From Corythucha ciliata (Eukaryota > Arthropoda > Insecta > Hemiptera > Tingidae), in NCBI GenBank assembly GCA_038030265.1, contig CM075937.1, forward strand, positions 29,368,198-29,432,197: a stretch of 64,000 bases of DNA, read 5' to 3'. The notes under the pieces were generated by a model, which worked only from the letters and a program-made list of their open reading frames with translations, ran no database searches and was not told the DNA's origin. The translations under genes were made by a program, and so were the position numbers. Below, one piece after another: positions 33,944-45,256 of the stretch. Numbering within the stretch: the first letter of the stretch is position 1; each line of letters starts with the position of its first letter.

Positions 33944-34882
33944 CAGCAACACTGAAAACGATCGGGTAAGCGGGTAAACACAAAACAGAGGTCGCAGATT
34001 AGTAATTATTTTGCCATGGAACTTTCCCTTCATCGCTTTGAAAATAAGATGCGATTTCTTCTCGAACTTTTTTACCAATTTCACTAGGTTTCCGAGCTAC
34101 CTTTCTGAGGGGTAACAAATTTCCGCTTATTGGTAATTCGGCCCTCCAACTTCCTGGCTCAAGCTCCCCAGCAGTTACATTTTCTCTGTCGAAGGTCCCT
34201 TGAGGACAGTACGAGGACGATGACTGACTCCGGTGCAAGAAATTATGAAGGTACGCGCATGCTAAAACAACTTTTTCAGTCTTCAATGGCTGAAGAAGCA
34301 TAGGCTTTTTGAATACTCGGAAGACTTCTGACATGATGCCAAATACGTTTTCAACCACGCGTCTAGCTCTGCCGTGTCTTCCGTTGTATACGCGTTCCCG
34401 TGAGCCCTTGAGCTGGACACCCAGTTTGGGCTTTAAAGGAAAGGCGTCATCAGCCACGAAAACGTAAGGCGATGATTCGGTCCTCCCTGGCAGAGCACTC
34501 GGTGCTGGCAAGTTGAGTTGCGATGACTCAAGAGCTTCTTGAAACTTGGTATTTCCAAAAACACCGCCGTCAGACAACCGACCCTGACAGCCTACGCTAA
34601 CCTATTTGAAGCAGTAGTTGGCATCTACAACTGCTAGCAGCACGATGCTAAAGAACCCTTTATAGTTATAATAATCGCTTCCGGTGTTGGCGGGGGCTGA
34701 TACGGCTACGTGCTTGCCGTCGATGCTCTCGCAGCAATGTGGATAGTTCCATTTTGTGGAATAGTCATCTGCGACTTTCATCCACTCTTCTGCGGTATCG
34801 GGAGTCTGAAAAATTTCACCAAATAAAATAATTACCGTAGAAAATTACGCAATGCATGGGGATGTCTAGTTAAAATGACTTA

Positions 34883-35020
34883 TGGCCGTATTCAGGGAAC
34901 TTCCATACCGAAGCCTTAACTTAGTTGTCCAAAGATCATACGGTCCATCAAAGTGTATCACCTGTTTTGAAGCACTTTAAGGACTCCTTAAAATTAAGAA
35001 AGGTCTCTGAATGCGGGCCT
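34883..35020. mobile_element. MITE with GTATTCAG ends inside the Harbinger intron (family J copy 1)
   Basis: GGCCGTATTCAGGGA and CTCTGAATGCGGGCC are inverted ends, with inner CCTTAACTTAG / TTAAGAAAGG. A related copy lies at about 60983-61121. Confidence 0.72.
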
Positions 35021-35046
35021 AATAGTACTTCCTATAACCGGAAATG

Positions 35047-35269
35047 AGCCCAGCAGAGTGGCCGAGGTCGTTAGGGCGTCGACTCTCATGTCCAGGTATC
35101 GTCTGCTGAGTGGGTTCGATTCCCACTAAAGGCTGGATTATTTAAGGGGAAATGATAACCACGTGAGAATAGTAAAATGTGTGCTTTCGCCCTCGTCCAC
35201 GACACCGTATGGTAGTTGGACGTAAAGCACGTTGGATTACCACTCCAACTCATTTTTTTTTTTTTTTTT
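35047..35269 (+). mobile_element. tRNA-derived SINE with 14-bp target duplication
   Basis: The head has a pol III A box (GTGGCCGAGGTCGTTAGG) and B box (GGTTCGATTCC) spaced as in a class II (Ser/Leu-type) tRNA, then a ~110-bp unrelated body, and a run of about 19 T. TATAACCGGAAATG directly precedes (35033-35046) and follows (35270-35283). It sits in the transposase intron next to the MITE, so it inserted after the Harbinger element did. Confidence 0.9.
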
Positions 35270-35960
35270 TATAACCGGAAATGTAATCAATGATCTTCCA
35301 GGAATGTAATCAATTATCTATGCTTTAGCTTACCTTAATGAAGTCTTTCAAGGAATCAAGTAGTGCGTCACAAACTTCTGAGACAATTGTAGAGATCGCT
35401 TGTTTCGACATTTTAAATAAATAACTCAAACTGCTGTATAGGAGTCGCCACTAGCAAAAAATTGCAGAGTTACTGCTAATCTTCCTTTTAACGAAATAGC
35501 GTTTCTCATTTTTGTGTCGAATTTCCTTATTTTGGGTCCAATCATTTGAATGATCAACTCGAAATCACTGCTCGTCATCCGAGCGAAGTTCTTGAAACTT
35601 CCGTTGCAGCGGAGTTCACGTTGAGGAGACAGTCGTCTCTCAAAAGGTCATCCATGAGGTCGTTCCCGCGGAACTTATTTCTGGCCTCCAAAGACGGTCA
35701 AACCCAATAGTTCCTTTTTGGTTTCAATTTTCTGCCGTGATCTGGGACCAAAACGCACACGGCCGCGGAAAGCGTGACTTCCTCCACACTAGAAGACATT
35801 TTTGCTACTAAATTCATCCTTCGATACGTTTCTGCAACTTGTTACAGAATAGTTCGATTTGAGAGCAATTTGTAACTAGTTGTATAACAAATTTATACAA
35901 CAAAGCTATATAATTTGTTAGTTATACATATAACAGAATTTTGTTACTAGCGTGGACGCA

Positions 35961-37644
35961 CACAACAAACCGTCGGTCGTGGGGTGAACTGGAGTAAACC
36001 ACCCTCCTTGTTTTCTCTTAGGCGTTCTGCAATGAAGAAGTGAAAAAAAAGTGGAAGGGAGAAAAATAGTGAAAGAGAGAGAGAGTGAGAGAGAGAGAGA
36101 GAACGATAGGCAAGGGTTAATACTTATATCGCAATTTCCTGCACACAGTTGTGAATCTACGTAGAAACACTACATCATATTCTCTACGTACTATGCATTT
36201 CATACTGCGTCAGATGCGGTAGACGAATAAATGATAAATTGAAACGTTAGTCTCAGGATTTTCAATCAACTTCAACTGAGTGCGAAGGAAACCCCGAAAG
36301 GGATGGTGATAATCTTCGACACCTGTGAACAATTAATCATTTGGGTTTGATTCTGTAAGTCATTTCACGTGTGCCGGGATCGCTAGATTTTCTCGTTATA
36401 TGTTTAATATGATTCCTCTGAGAGATGAAAAAGTTGATAAATAAATAACCAGTGTTCATACGGGGAGAACGTCAAAACCTCTCGTGCAATGGTGCTAAAC
36501 TGCACCAGCAGTTTGGGAGATTGGTTGTGGTTCCGATCAAGAAATATCTAATCCTGAGAGCATCATTTTTTCTCGCTAATATAGAAGGACTCCGTAAGTT
36601 CCTATAACCAGTTTCAGCTCCAGCCCAAGCGAATAACCCACTTTACAATTAAATGCTATTCATAAAGTTTCATTAACGCCTATATTAACGTATACCTGTA
36701 TTTATATGCGTCATGTTAAGATTGAGAAGTGTGCTTTTGACTCGCCAAGATTTGAAAATTCTTGAATTGAGAACGAAGAGAAGTGACTTGAAAAGAGATG
36801 AATAAGGCCTGTGCCATGGATATTGCGGTTTGACGGAGTTTTCCTTTTGAATTCATTCGCTATACACAAAGAAGATCTGCGCCCAAGCACACTAAATTCG
36901 AAATTATAATAATGCATATACGTTCAAATGTCACTTATTCACTATGGGATGTGGTTTGGTAGTGGAAAGAAGACGGTGAATGCTGAAAGCCTATGAACTG
37001 TCTTCGTTCATACCTACGTTCTGTCTTCGTTGGGAGAAGAAGAGAGAAATGAGAAAATACGAGAGGGAGAATGAAAGGCTGATTGAATGGTTCCTCTTTC
37101 AAGCTGTAAATCCCACGTATTCCAAACCGGGAAAAATTACTTACCTGCGAAAATTAGGGGTTTCCGTCACAAAATCATTTCAAAAATATCAACGCCTCTG
37201 AGCCGAAAATTAGTACTTTTTTTCTGAGGAGAAATGTAACTCGATTGAAATTATTTCTTTCAAACGAATGATCATTAGGATTAGAGACCTAAAATCACAA
37301 TCTTATCCATAGAGCTCACGATAGATCATTGAATGAAAGTGCGAATTCAGAGTGGTTTAATGGGCTCATTACTTTCACGAAATGAGAAACCCCTTTCCAT
37401 TGCTAAAGCACGGAGAAATTGGGAGTCTGCTGCCTAAGCTGGGGCTTTTGAACGAGGAAAATCGTTCTTTAATCGAATTCGAATGGAAACATTCGCCGAA
37501 TGTTTCATTTGTAGCGATTCACTCGCCATCCAAATCGTAAAACGTTAAAATTTCGGTCTAAAAAGAAAAAAAATTGTGAAAACTAGCCCTTGACTGAACC
37601 TAATTTTATTTCATGATTTGGTGGCAGAACAATAACCTACCTAC
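35961..37644. other. No gene; (GA)n near 36076-36102
   Basis: A GA-rich microsatellite. No coding homology recognised in either strand. Confidence 0.45.
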
Positions 37645-37858
37645 AGCCCGTCAAGCTAAACGTGGACCTCGCCCTCCTGTGTTCAGCCCCTCTAGCTATT
37701 TTTCCTTTCCCCTTCCATGGAACTTCGATTTGATAATAACTCTTATCTTTGGTAAACAGTGGAACAACCAATTCGGTGAAGAAAGTAGAGGGGAAAGAAG
37801 TTGCAACTAATCGAATGAGAGAGCGCTGGCCGCGGGTTCATGTTCTTCTTGACGGGCT
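37645..37858. mobile_element. MITE with AGCCCGTCAAG ends (copy 2)
   Basis: Begins AGCCCGTCAAG, ends CTTGACGGGCT, and shares GAAGTTGCAACTAA and GAATGAGAGAGCGCTGGCCG with the 17.1-kb copy. Confidence 0.68.
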
Positions 37859-39674
37859 ATAACAACCTTGTAAGCGTTTATAAACCTCGAGAGCGTCACG
37901 AACAGAAACCTCCTCTGACAGACGTGTAAGGCCTCGTGGTTCAATTGTTTCAAGTTTGGCGAGTGACATGGTACTTGTAGTGTAAAATGTATTTTCCTTC
38001 TTTCCTGATTTTTCTTTACAAACCCTCTTTCTTTGAAGAAATGGTTGCGGGTACCGTACTCATCCACGCGCCGAAAAGGATAATCGAGGCGTAGTTGAAT
38101 TTTCGCGCGTAGTTCCTAGCTTCATCAGCAAAAGATTTAGTAAATACAGGCCCACTAGGAGTTCTCGCATCATGTGAATTGGTATGTGGAGTCGCGCACC
38201 AATTTGCTTTGTGTACATAGAAAATTGTATATAGTACGTTTTTAGCTTCAACTCCAATTCAGAAGCAGTCATTTGAAAAAAGACCCGATTTTCGATTGTC
38301 TAAATAAACAGGACATTCGGTATGTAAACATTCCCCTGGGGAATCTATGAAATGCCCTCATATCGCTCCTCGATTTATCGAGATTTGCCGCATTTTCCGG
38401 TAAATCATTCTGGTATGATTTATTTACTTATTTATTTATTTATTTATTTATTATTGTATTTACCCCCCTTCCAATGGCTCACCTATCAGTTCCACCAACT
38501 GCCACAACGCCTGAGGTACCAGTCTTCAAATCGTCTTTTCAAAAGAAACTTCAAAGAGATACGAATGAAAGACACTTTTTACTCGCTACACGAGTTCTTC
38601 GCAGAATATCTGCATTGATTTTCTGCGACAAACTGAATTAATTATTTTTGTAAACCTCAATCTGTACAATATCGTGCCCTACCGTGGCTCGGACGAATTT
38701 AGTGTTAAAATGTTTTCTCTCTTTCTGACTTTGGGAGAGGCTCGTCACTGGTTGCGGGCTTATTCACGTGCTAAATTCGTATGAAATAAAACCAGTTATT
38801 CACTTGGAGAAAACACACTGAGCAATGCATAGAGGTAAATAACTGGAGAAAGCCTGAAAGGGCTGGGAGGTGGGTAGAAGGGTTGTCACAAATATGGCCG
38901 CCAAATTACACCTTCAGAACCTTGAATTCACCTCTACATCGTCAGGTTACCAACAAAAATGCTCACCTCCCCCTGAGATTAATGCAAAATTACAAAAAAA
39001 GAGCCCGAGTTAGAATGAATAAGGGGTATTTCGGGGAATTTGTTCGGTAAAAACAAAATCAAAATCGTCAACACTCTCGTTCTCAAAGCGTGGACGACTT
39101 GATGTTCATACGATTTCATTGTAAATGTCATCGTTCGTGGCCCGTAGCCGTGTTTTCAAGAGTATTTTGGTGTTTATTTTCTAGAATAAGTGGCCCTGAT
39201 CGCGTTCCATCAAAATACTAGGAAAAATATTACATGGGCGAAACAGTCACGAGTTCGGAAAGAGCCGCTCCGTCTCTTAAAAACAAGGAAGGCCGCTCCG
39301 CTGTGAAACAAGGATTTGAACAAAAGTCGCCACACTCATGCAGTTCTCGCTGTGCTCGAACCACGGGTCGCTTCTCAATCGCAGTGCTGACACATATAAT
39401 GTTTCTGAATTAGTTTGTTTCTTGCTTGCGAGCGATTATAATGTGAAATAAACGTTCGTGATTTCTTAGCCCTGTATTTCTCTTTGTTATCAGAGGATCG
39501 ACTAAGGATACTATAAAGACGAGTAGAGGCGATGTTTGAAAAGGTTTTCCCGGGCTCCACCATTTTTGTTCTGGATAACGTATCAGACTACTATCTTTGG
39601 TGTTGGTTGAAATTGGATTTCGGTGTTTCTCATTTCTTTCTTATTGAACGTTCATTCAACGAATATTTATAGAA
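37859..39674. other. No gene; (TTTA)n at 38418-38451
   Basis: TTTA microsatellite. No recognised coding sequence; the last ~300 bp would be upstream sequence of the THAP exon. Confidence 0.45.
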
Positions 39675-39830
39675 ATGGTCGGGTGTGCAGCATTTAACTA
39701 TACCAACAGCACTCTTTCGGGCCACCGACTTTTTATTTTTCCCACGGAGGCGGAGAGAAGAAAAAAGTGGCAAGCCAACTGCCGGCGAGGAGGCGGCTGG
39801 AAGCCCACGAAATATTCACGCCTTTGCGAA
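39675..39830 (+). CDS. THAP-domain first exon (partial; second Cys replaced)
   Basis: From ATG 39675 an open 52-codon exon reads MVGCAAFNYTNS, then RLFIFPTEAERRKKWQANC, then GWKPTKYSRLCE, followed at once by GTAAGT, a consensus 5' splice site. This is the first two thirds of a THAP C2CH zinc finger: first Cys, F-x-FP, RRKKW, W-x-P and the third Cys in LCE. The position of the second zinc Cys (normally C-x-C-T/S-N spacing) is Tyr here (FNYTN), a likely TGC to TAC change, which would weaken zinc binding. The next exon with His-Phe was not found. The protein could be a regulator or a P-element-derived fragment. Confidence 0.62.
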
Positions 39831-40798
39831 GTAAGTTCTTTTCACATATTTTCCCTAACTTGACTAATTTAGGCGGAGGCGTTAATTTATACTTACGATT
39901 AGTGGCCCAGTGGAGTTCTTTACGGTACGGAGGCAGTTCCGCCACTTGATACTTATCTACCGTCCACGCCCTTTCCATTGGCTATACCCGGCCAGCCTAG
40001 TCATCGCAAGTCTGCAACTGTATTGAATTATTCATACTGAAATAGTAATGCGGACCCTACAAACTGGAATGGAGCGAATTGCCCCCGCAAACAGCTTGGA
40101 ATTCGCCCCCGGCGTTCAGGTCTGATGTACCCGCCTATAGGCCTAGATCCGCCACCGGTGGGGGCGGTGGGCTGTGATTGCATATGGTAACAGAAGGGTA
40201 ACTGGTCTTAACATTATCTTACAGTTCTATAGAACAATCTATCAAAGTGTCATCGTTTAATAATTGTTTGCAGGGTTGATGACGTTAAGTTCCGCACTAC
40301 AACTACAGCCTACACACAATCTTAGCCTTGATTGGTTTTCAATGGGTCTGTTCTGTAAAATTAAATGATATTTCCTATACTTACATTGATCGGGATGGTG
40401 ATCGTTCCATTCTCATTCTCATTCATTTTCAAATCAAGCAAGAGGCGATTCCCGGATATTTCCCGACCATTGAGAATTCCCGGACTTTTCCCGGGTTTCC
40501 CGAATTTCCCGGGTCGGTCGACACTCTCTAATAATAGTGTACCTATTTCCGAAAAAAATCATAAACAGTTCGGTCATCTTGTCCAGAATCACCCGGTATG
40601 GAAAATAATTCGAATTAGAATAAACTAATAAAATCATAATCTACAGGGTGTACAATAACGAACGCTCGGAGAAAACCCTGTTCCAAATGACGTGCCTATA
40701 AGCTCAGGAGAAATGACTCGGAAACCCCGCCTTGAGAGGAGCGAACGGCTGGCCTATTCGGACCAATCGGTGGCCACCAATTTTTCCGATTATAGTTA
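39831..40798. other. No gene; TTCCCGG-rich cluster and a CAGGGTG end
   Basis: Six or more CCCGG-containing units occur at 40450-40512 (ATTCCCGGATATTTCCCG type), ending in GGGTCGGTCGACACT, as in subterminal regions of some hAT elements. TA-CAGGGTGTACAATAACG at about 40646 resembles an isolated mariner-like terminus. Confidence 0.4.
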
Positions 40799-40959
40799 TG
40801 ACAAATTGGTGGGCCCCATAGAGATAATATTATACATATAAGCAGTGGCAGACTTGCCCCTTGGACAGTGGGTGTCCAAACCACCCCCGCGCCCCTTGGG
40901 CGTGGCGCCCCTCTCAGACCATCGTCAGATTATCATAAATAATGGATTAAAAACGAATA

Positions 40960-41564
40960 TCTGTGCTTACCAATTCGCGGACAAAATTGTGGTAAAATTC
41001 CTAACTTAAATACATAAAATGGAAAAAATGGCTAATATGCGGCTAAAATTGCGGAAAACGCCAATTCGTGGCTAAAATTGAGAAAATTCGCGAATTCACG
41101 GGCTAGAAGCGCTACTGCGCTGCTATAATTGAGAAAAAGTACCAGTTTTCGGCTAAACTTAAGGAAAATCACCAATTCGCGGACAAAATTGTGGTAAAAT
41201 TTATGACTTAAATTCTCGCCTTCGTGCCTTCTGAAGGCAAAGTGGCTAATTGAGAAAAACGGCATATTCATGGCTAAAAATGCTAAAAAACACTTCTGAT
41301 TCGCGGCTTGAACTGAGAAGAAGCGCTGATCTATAGCTAAAAGTAACGAAATATGGCGCGGTGGTAAAATGTAAAAAAATGCTAATTTGCGGCTAAAAAT
41401 TGAAAAAATAAACCGATTTGCAGCTAAAATTGCGAAAAACGCCAATTCGTGACCAAAATTGAGACAATTTGCTAATTCACGGTTTAGAAACGCTACTACG
41501 CTGCTAAAATTAAGAAAAATCGACAATTCGCGGGTAAAATTGAGGAAAATCACTAATTCGTGGC
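40960..41564 (+). repeat. ~30-bp minisatellite, forward orientation (block 1)
   Basis: Degenerate tandem units around GCTAAAATTGAGAAAAATCG followed by CCAATTCGCG. Because 30 is a multiple of three and the unit lacks a stop in one frame, a 188-codon minus-strand frame (41598-41032) of FLNFSRELA-type decapeptides results. I regard that as a by-product of the repeat. Confidence 0.82.
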
Positions 41565-42059
41565 CAGGGCTGGGCAGTAATTGAATTGCGTAATTCAATT
41601 AAAATTAGTAATTGGTAATTTGTAATTGATAACTACACGCCATTGTAATTGGTCATTTGTAATTAAAAGCACTTTTTCTTGTAATTAACAATTACCAATT
41701 TTTTACATTTCCATCTTCAGAGCCAATATTACTTCGAAAACTCAGCGGGTACTATTTCGCGCCTTACTTGGAGCTTTTGGAGGAGTTTTTGCATGAAATT
41801 CTCTGAAAAATAAGTTTCAAAGCAATTATGACACGAGCGATATCCTCGAGCTTAGGGTTGCCAATTTGAAATTTGAGAAAAACAGTACACAAGTTTCAAA
41901 CCCCAAACCATTGGCGTAGGTAGGAATTTGTCCTGGGGGGGGGGATCAGATTGAAATCTCGTAAGGGTGAGAGAAGGGGTAATTTCACATTTTAGTCATC
42001 ATTCCACCCAGCCAGCACACTCTCTGGACATCTTGCTGGCCTAATAATAGCCTCAATCT

Positions 42060-44240
42060 CTCAGTTAAGGGCGATTTTTGGACTCTACCCGCAAATTAGC
42101 GATTTTCTCAATTTTGGCCGAGTGTATCGTTCTTCTCAATTTCAGCCGCAGATTAGCGGTTTTGCCCCAACCCCTCCCATAGCCATGGATTTGCGCATTT
42201 GCTCAACTTTAGCAGCAAAGTATCGTTTTGATCCCGTGAGCGATGTTTCTTAATTATCCACGAGTTTTGGCGTTTTCCTCAATTTTTAGCAGCATATTAC
42301 CGATTTTTTAATTTTTTTTACCAGGGGATTAGCACTTTTCTCAGTTTCAGCTGGAAATTTACGTTTTTCTTAAGTGTTTTTTCCTCAATATTAGCCGCAA
42401 AATAGGGGGACTTTTCACGAATTAGGATTTTTTTGGTCCACCATACTCAATGCATGAGCGATTTTTCTGTTTACTCGCGAATTAGCGGTTTCTTCACCTC
42501 TTGCCACAAATTGGCATTTTTTTTCAATTTCAGCCTGAAAACTTGCCTTCAGAATCCGCAAATTGGCGTGTATTCAGTTTTTGGTGCAAATATGAATTTT
42601 TCTCAATTTCAACCGCGAATCGGCGTTTTTTTTTTAATTGTAGCGGCGGCGCGTCGTAGCGTTTCAAACCTGTGAATTAGCGAATTTCCTCAATTTCAGT
42701 TACAAATTGGAGTTTGGCGCAATTTCAGCTGTAAATTGGCGATTTTTTCCATTTTTAGCCGCAAATTAGCAATTTTCTCAATTTTTAGGCTTAAAATTAA
42801 CCTTTTTCTTATTTTGACCAGGCTGATTATTTCATTTTTTAAATATTACCCGCAAATTAGCGGTTTTTTACGTTTTACCACCGCATTAGCAAAACTATAT
42901 AACTTTTATAGGTGTAGATTATTGCTTCTTTTCACTTCTAGCCGTGAATTAGCTTATTTTTTAACACTTAACATCTTCGTCCGAGAGCTGTCAGTAAAAT
43001 GGCAGCTGGCTGAATGACAAGTAAGAATAGAGAAATTCAAGGAAGCGGCTATTCAGCCGAGCGTTAAGGGTGTCCAAATTTCACGAACTACCTCAACTTT
43101 ACAATTATCTTGAAGAAAAGTTTGTGCTCTTTCCAACAGTGTCCTTGAAATTTCCCCAGGATCAATGGTTGCTAAGATACCGACCGAGTTTCGAAAAAAA
43201 ACGCCTGATGCACTGACAATCAGAAAACTTTTTCTCGGAAACGGTTAATATTCGGACCATGGTCCATATAGTCATTTTGGACCCACATGTGATGTAGAAT
43301 CACCCATTTCAATTATGCCCCATTTTCCCGTTACACCCTGTATAACTTTTATAGGTATAGATTATTGCTTCTTTTCAGTTCTAGCCGTGAATTAGCGTAT
43401 TTTTTTAACATTATACTATAGCCATGCATGAATTTGCCATTTTTCTTAATTTTAGCCACAAAAATGCCTTCAGAAGGTGCGAATTTAAATTATAAATGTA
43501 AATTTTTTTTCAAACCAAAAAATTTACATCTATCCATCCATTTCTGTCAAAAAATCATAATTTTAAATTATAAATTTCAAGACACTTAATTCGAGAATTA
43601 GTGATGTTTCTCAATTTTAGCTGCGAATTTTCGCTTTTTCTAAATTTTAGCAGCGTGATAGCGTCTCCAACCCGTGCATTACCTACCGAGTTTTGTCAAT
43701 TTTTGCCAAGAATTGGCGTTTGACTCAATTTAAGCTGCAAATTAGCAATTTTTTCCATTTTTAACTGAGAATTAGCACTTTTCCACAATTTGAACTGAAA
43801 ATGAAAGTTTTTCTTAATTTTAGGTGCGCTAATTGGTGACTTTTTCAATTTTTGCAGCGAATTAGTGATTTTCTTCATTCGTATCCGTGAATTAACGTTT
43901 TTCCATAAATTTATATCTGCAAATTGCCAATTAGCGATTTTTCTAAATTTCAGCTGTGAAATAGCGTTTTGTGCTAATTTTGCGGCCATCCTATTACCTT
44001 TTTCATACCCATTTCAGTTGTGAATTTGCCATTTTTGTCCAATTTTAACCTGAAAGCGTCTTTTATTTGTCAATATTGGCTTGCCCAAATATAACACTTT
44101 TGCGTTGATTTCCACAATTTATTCGTAAAATGGCCTCCATGTACCGCGAATCAGCGATTTTTTTCTTAATTTTAGTCTGGAAGTTGCATCGCGAGACCAC
44201 TAATCAGCGCTTTTTAGCAGCTATAGCCACGAATATTACC
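42060..44240 (-). repeat. ~30-bp minisatellite, reverse orientation (block 2, inside the hAT)
   Basis: Dozens of degenerate units around CGAATTAGCGATTTTTCTCA followed by ATTTTAGCCG, the reverse complement of the block 1 unit. Occasional unit-length gaps and a non-repeat insert at about 42975-43340. Open frames here, such as 43989-43696 on the minus strand, are again period-10 peptides from the repeat. Confidence 0.82.
42975..43340 (-). mobile_element. Truncated mariner-like remnant in the minisatellite
   Basis: On the minus strand it starts CAGGGTGTAACGGG next to TA, with TGGGTGATTCTAC and GGACCATGGTCCG inward, like the termini at 3.1 and 26.0 kb, and ends near GGCAGCTGGCTG, the inner motif of that family. 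It is flanked by two copies of a ~75-bp sequence (42897-42972 and 43341-43413). Confidence 0.58.
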
Positions 44241-45142
44241 GATTTTTGTCTGATAGAGGGTCCGGGGTGAATCCCCCCCCCCCCGTACCTGGGTACACTA
44301 CTGCGTTGGGTCTGAAGTCCAAGGATAAAGCTGGACGTACTCGGACCTTTTCGGGCTTCTTCAAGTCCAGAAAATCTGCTAAATCTAACTTCAACGTGAA
44401 ACGCTCATGAAGATTTTATTGTGCCCTTCGTTATGGTACTAGTGCTCCTTCGTTCGTATACTTGTGGCTCTGAGGGGGGGGATCTATCCCCCGTACCTAC
44501 ACCCCTGCCCCAAACACAAAAAGCTCGAGCCACAGAAAGCTGACACCACAAAAAGCTCGAGCCACAGAAAGCTGACACCACAAAAAGCTCGAACCACAAG
44601 AAACTCTAATCAAAATAGCTCTAACCTCAAAATTCTCAAAGCACAAAAATATCGAACCATATGAAGCTGCCATTGCAAAGCTCTTTGAGAGTTAGGTATG
44701 GCATGCACTATTTCAAAGAAACACATAAAGAATCCGGGACTATGACTATCCGGGATTCCCCGTGACAGTTCGCAGGCCGGGATGTGGGGCAAAATTAGCC
44801 AAATTAGCAAATTTTACCCCGGACATTTCGCTACCCTACTCATTCGACGCGCTTGGCATCTTGGGGCTATGCTGTTCCTGCTTCCTATCTCAAAGATCTG
44901 TTCTGACGTACGATTGTTGGCTGGACGCACTAAAAAAATGACAGTGAACAAGAGCAAGAAGCTTGCGTGTTCCACAAATCCAGCTCTTGGGTATTGGTAA
45001 TTGAAAAAGTAATTCAATTACAGTAATTGTAATTTGTAATTATTCGTGGAAGTGAAAAGTAATTGGCAATTTGTAATTAATCCTCTTTTTTGGAAGTAAT
45101 TTGTAATTAATTACTCAAAAAGCTGTAATTTGCTCACCCCTG

Positions 45143-45256
45143 TTCGTGGCTAAAATTGTGAAAAATTTCAATTTGCATAAAAAATTGAAAATACGCCAAT
45201 TCGTGGCTTCTGAAGGCAACTTTGAGGTTAAAAGTGAGAAAAGTCGCCAATTTATG
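45143..45256 (+). repeat. ~30-bp minisatellite, forward orientation (block 3)
   Basis: Continuation of block 1 beyond the hAT insertion, in the same orientation (GTGGCTAAAATTGTG, CGCCAATTCGTGGC). Confidence 0.72.

Larger units (their letters stand above)
33999..35800 (-). pseudogene. Harbinger transposase (HARBI1-like), broken; exons 35800-35334 and 34805-33999
   Basis: DDE nuclease of the PIF/Harbinger superfamily. Exon 1 (35800-35334) reads YWV-stop-PSLEARNKF, a frameshift, then SDFELIIQMIGPKI and RLAVTLQFFASGDS, a second frameshift, then KMSKQAISTIVSEVCDAL up to a GTAAGC donor. Exon 2 (from 34805, after TTTTTCAG) reads EEWMKVADDY, the first catalytic Asp in SIDGKHVAV, YYNYKGFFSIVLL, the second Asp in VVDANYCF, an in-frame TAG at 34602, SDGGVFGN, and the catalytic Glu in VVENVFGIMS. 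It ends after ASYF..NNY. So the catalytic residues survive, but two stops and two frameshifts disable the gene. The 528-bp intron holds two later insertions. Confidence 0.88.
33279..35960. mobile_element. PIF/Harbinger transposon, decayed
   Basis: TGCGTCCACACTAGTAACAAA at the left pairs with GTTACTAGCGTGGACGCA at the right, and subterminal ATATAAC/GTTATA motifs recur on both sides. It carries the two genes typical of Harbinger: a MADF/Myb-like protein on the plus strand and a HARBI1-type transposase on the minus strand, arranged tail to tail. The transposase is broken, so the copy is not autonomous. TAA precedes the left end, but no matching TAA follows the right end. Confidence 0.87.
41565..45142. 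mobile_element. hAT-like element, 3578 bp, perfect 8-bp target duplication
   Basis: CAGGGCTGGGCAGTAATTG at the left and its counterpart CAATTTGCTCACCCCTG-type right end (as CAGGGGTGAGCA in reverse) are bounded by TTCGTGGC at 41557-41564 and 45143-45150. Both subterminal regions (41578-41700 and 44996-45133) are dense in GTAATT/AATTAC motifs, as expected for hAT transposase-binding sites. No transposase frame is present. The target site is a unit of the minisatellite. Confidence 0.9.

Noticed and set aside
41032..41598. 188-codon minus-strand open frame
   Set aside because: The whole frame is the 30-bp minisatellite read in a stop-free frame, partly running into the hAT end.
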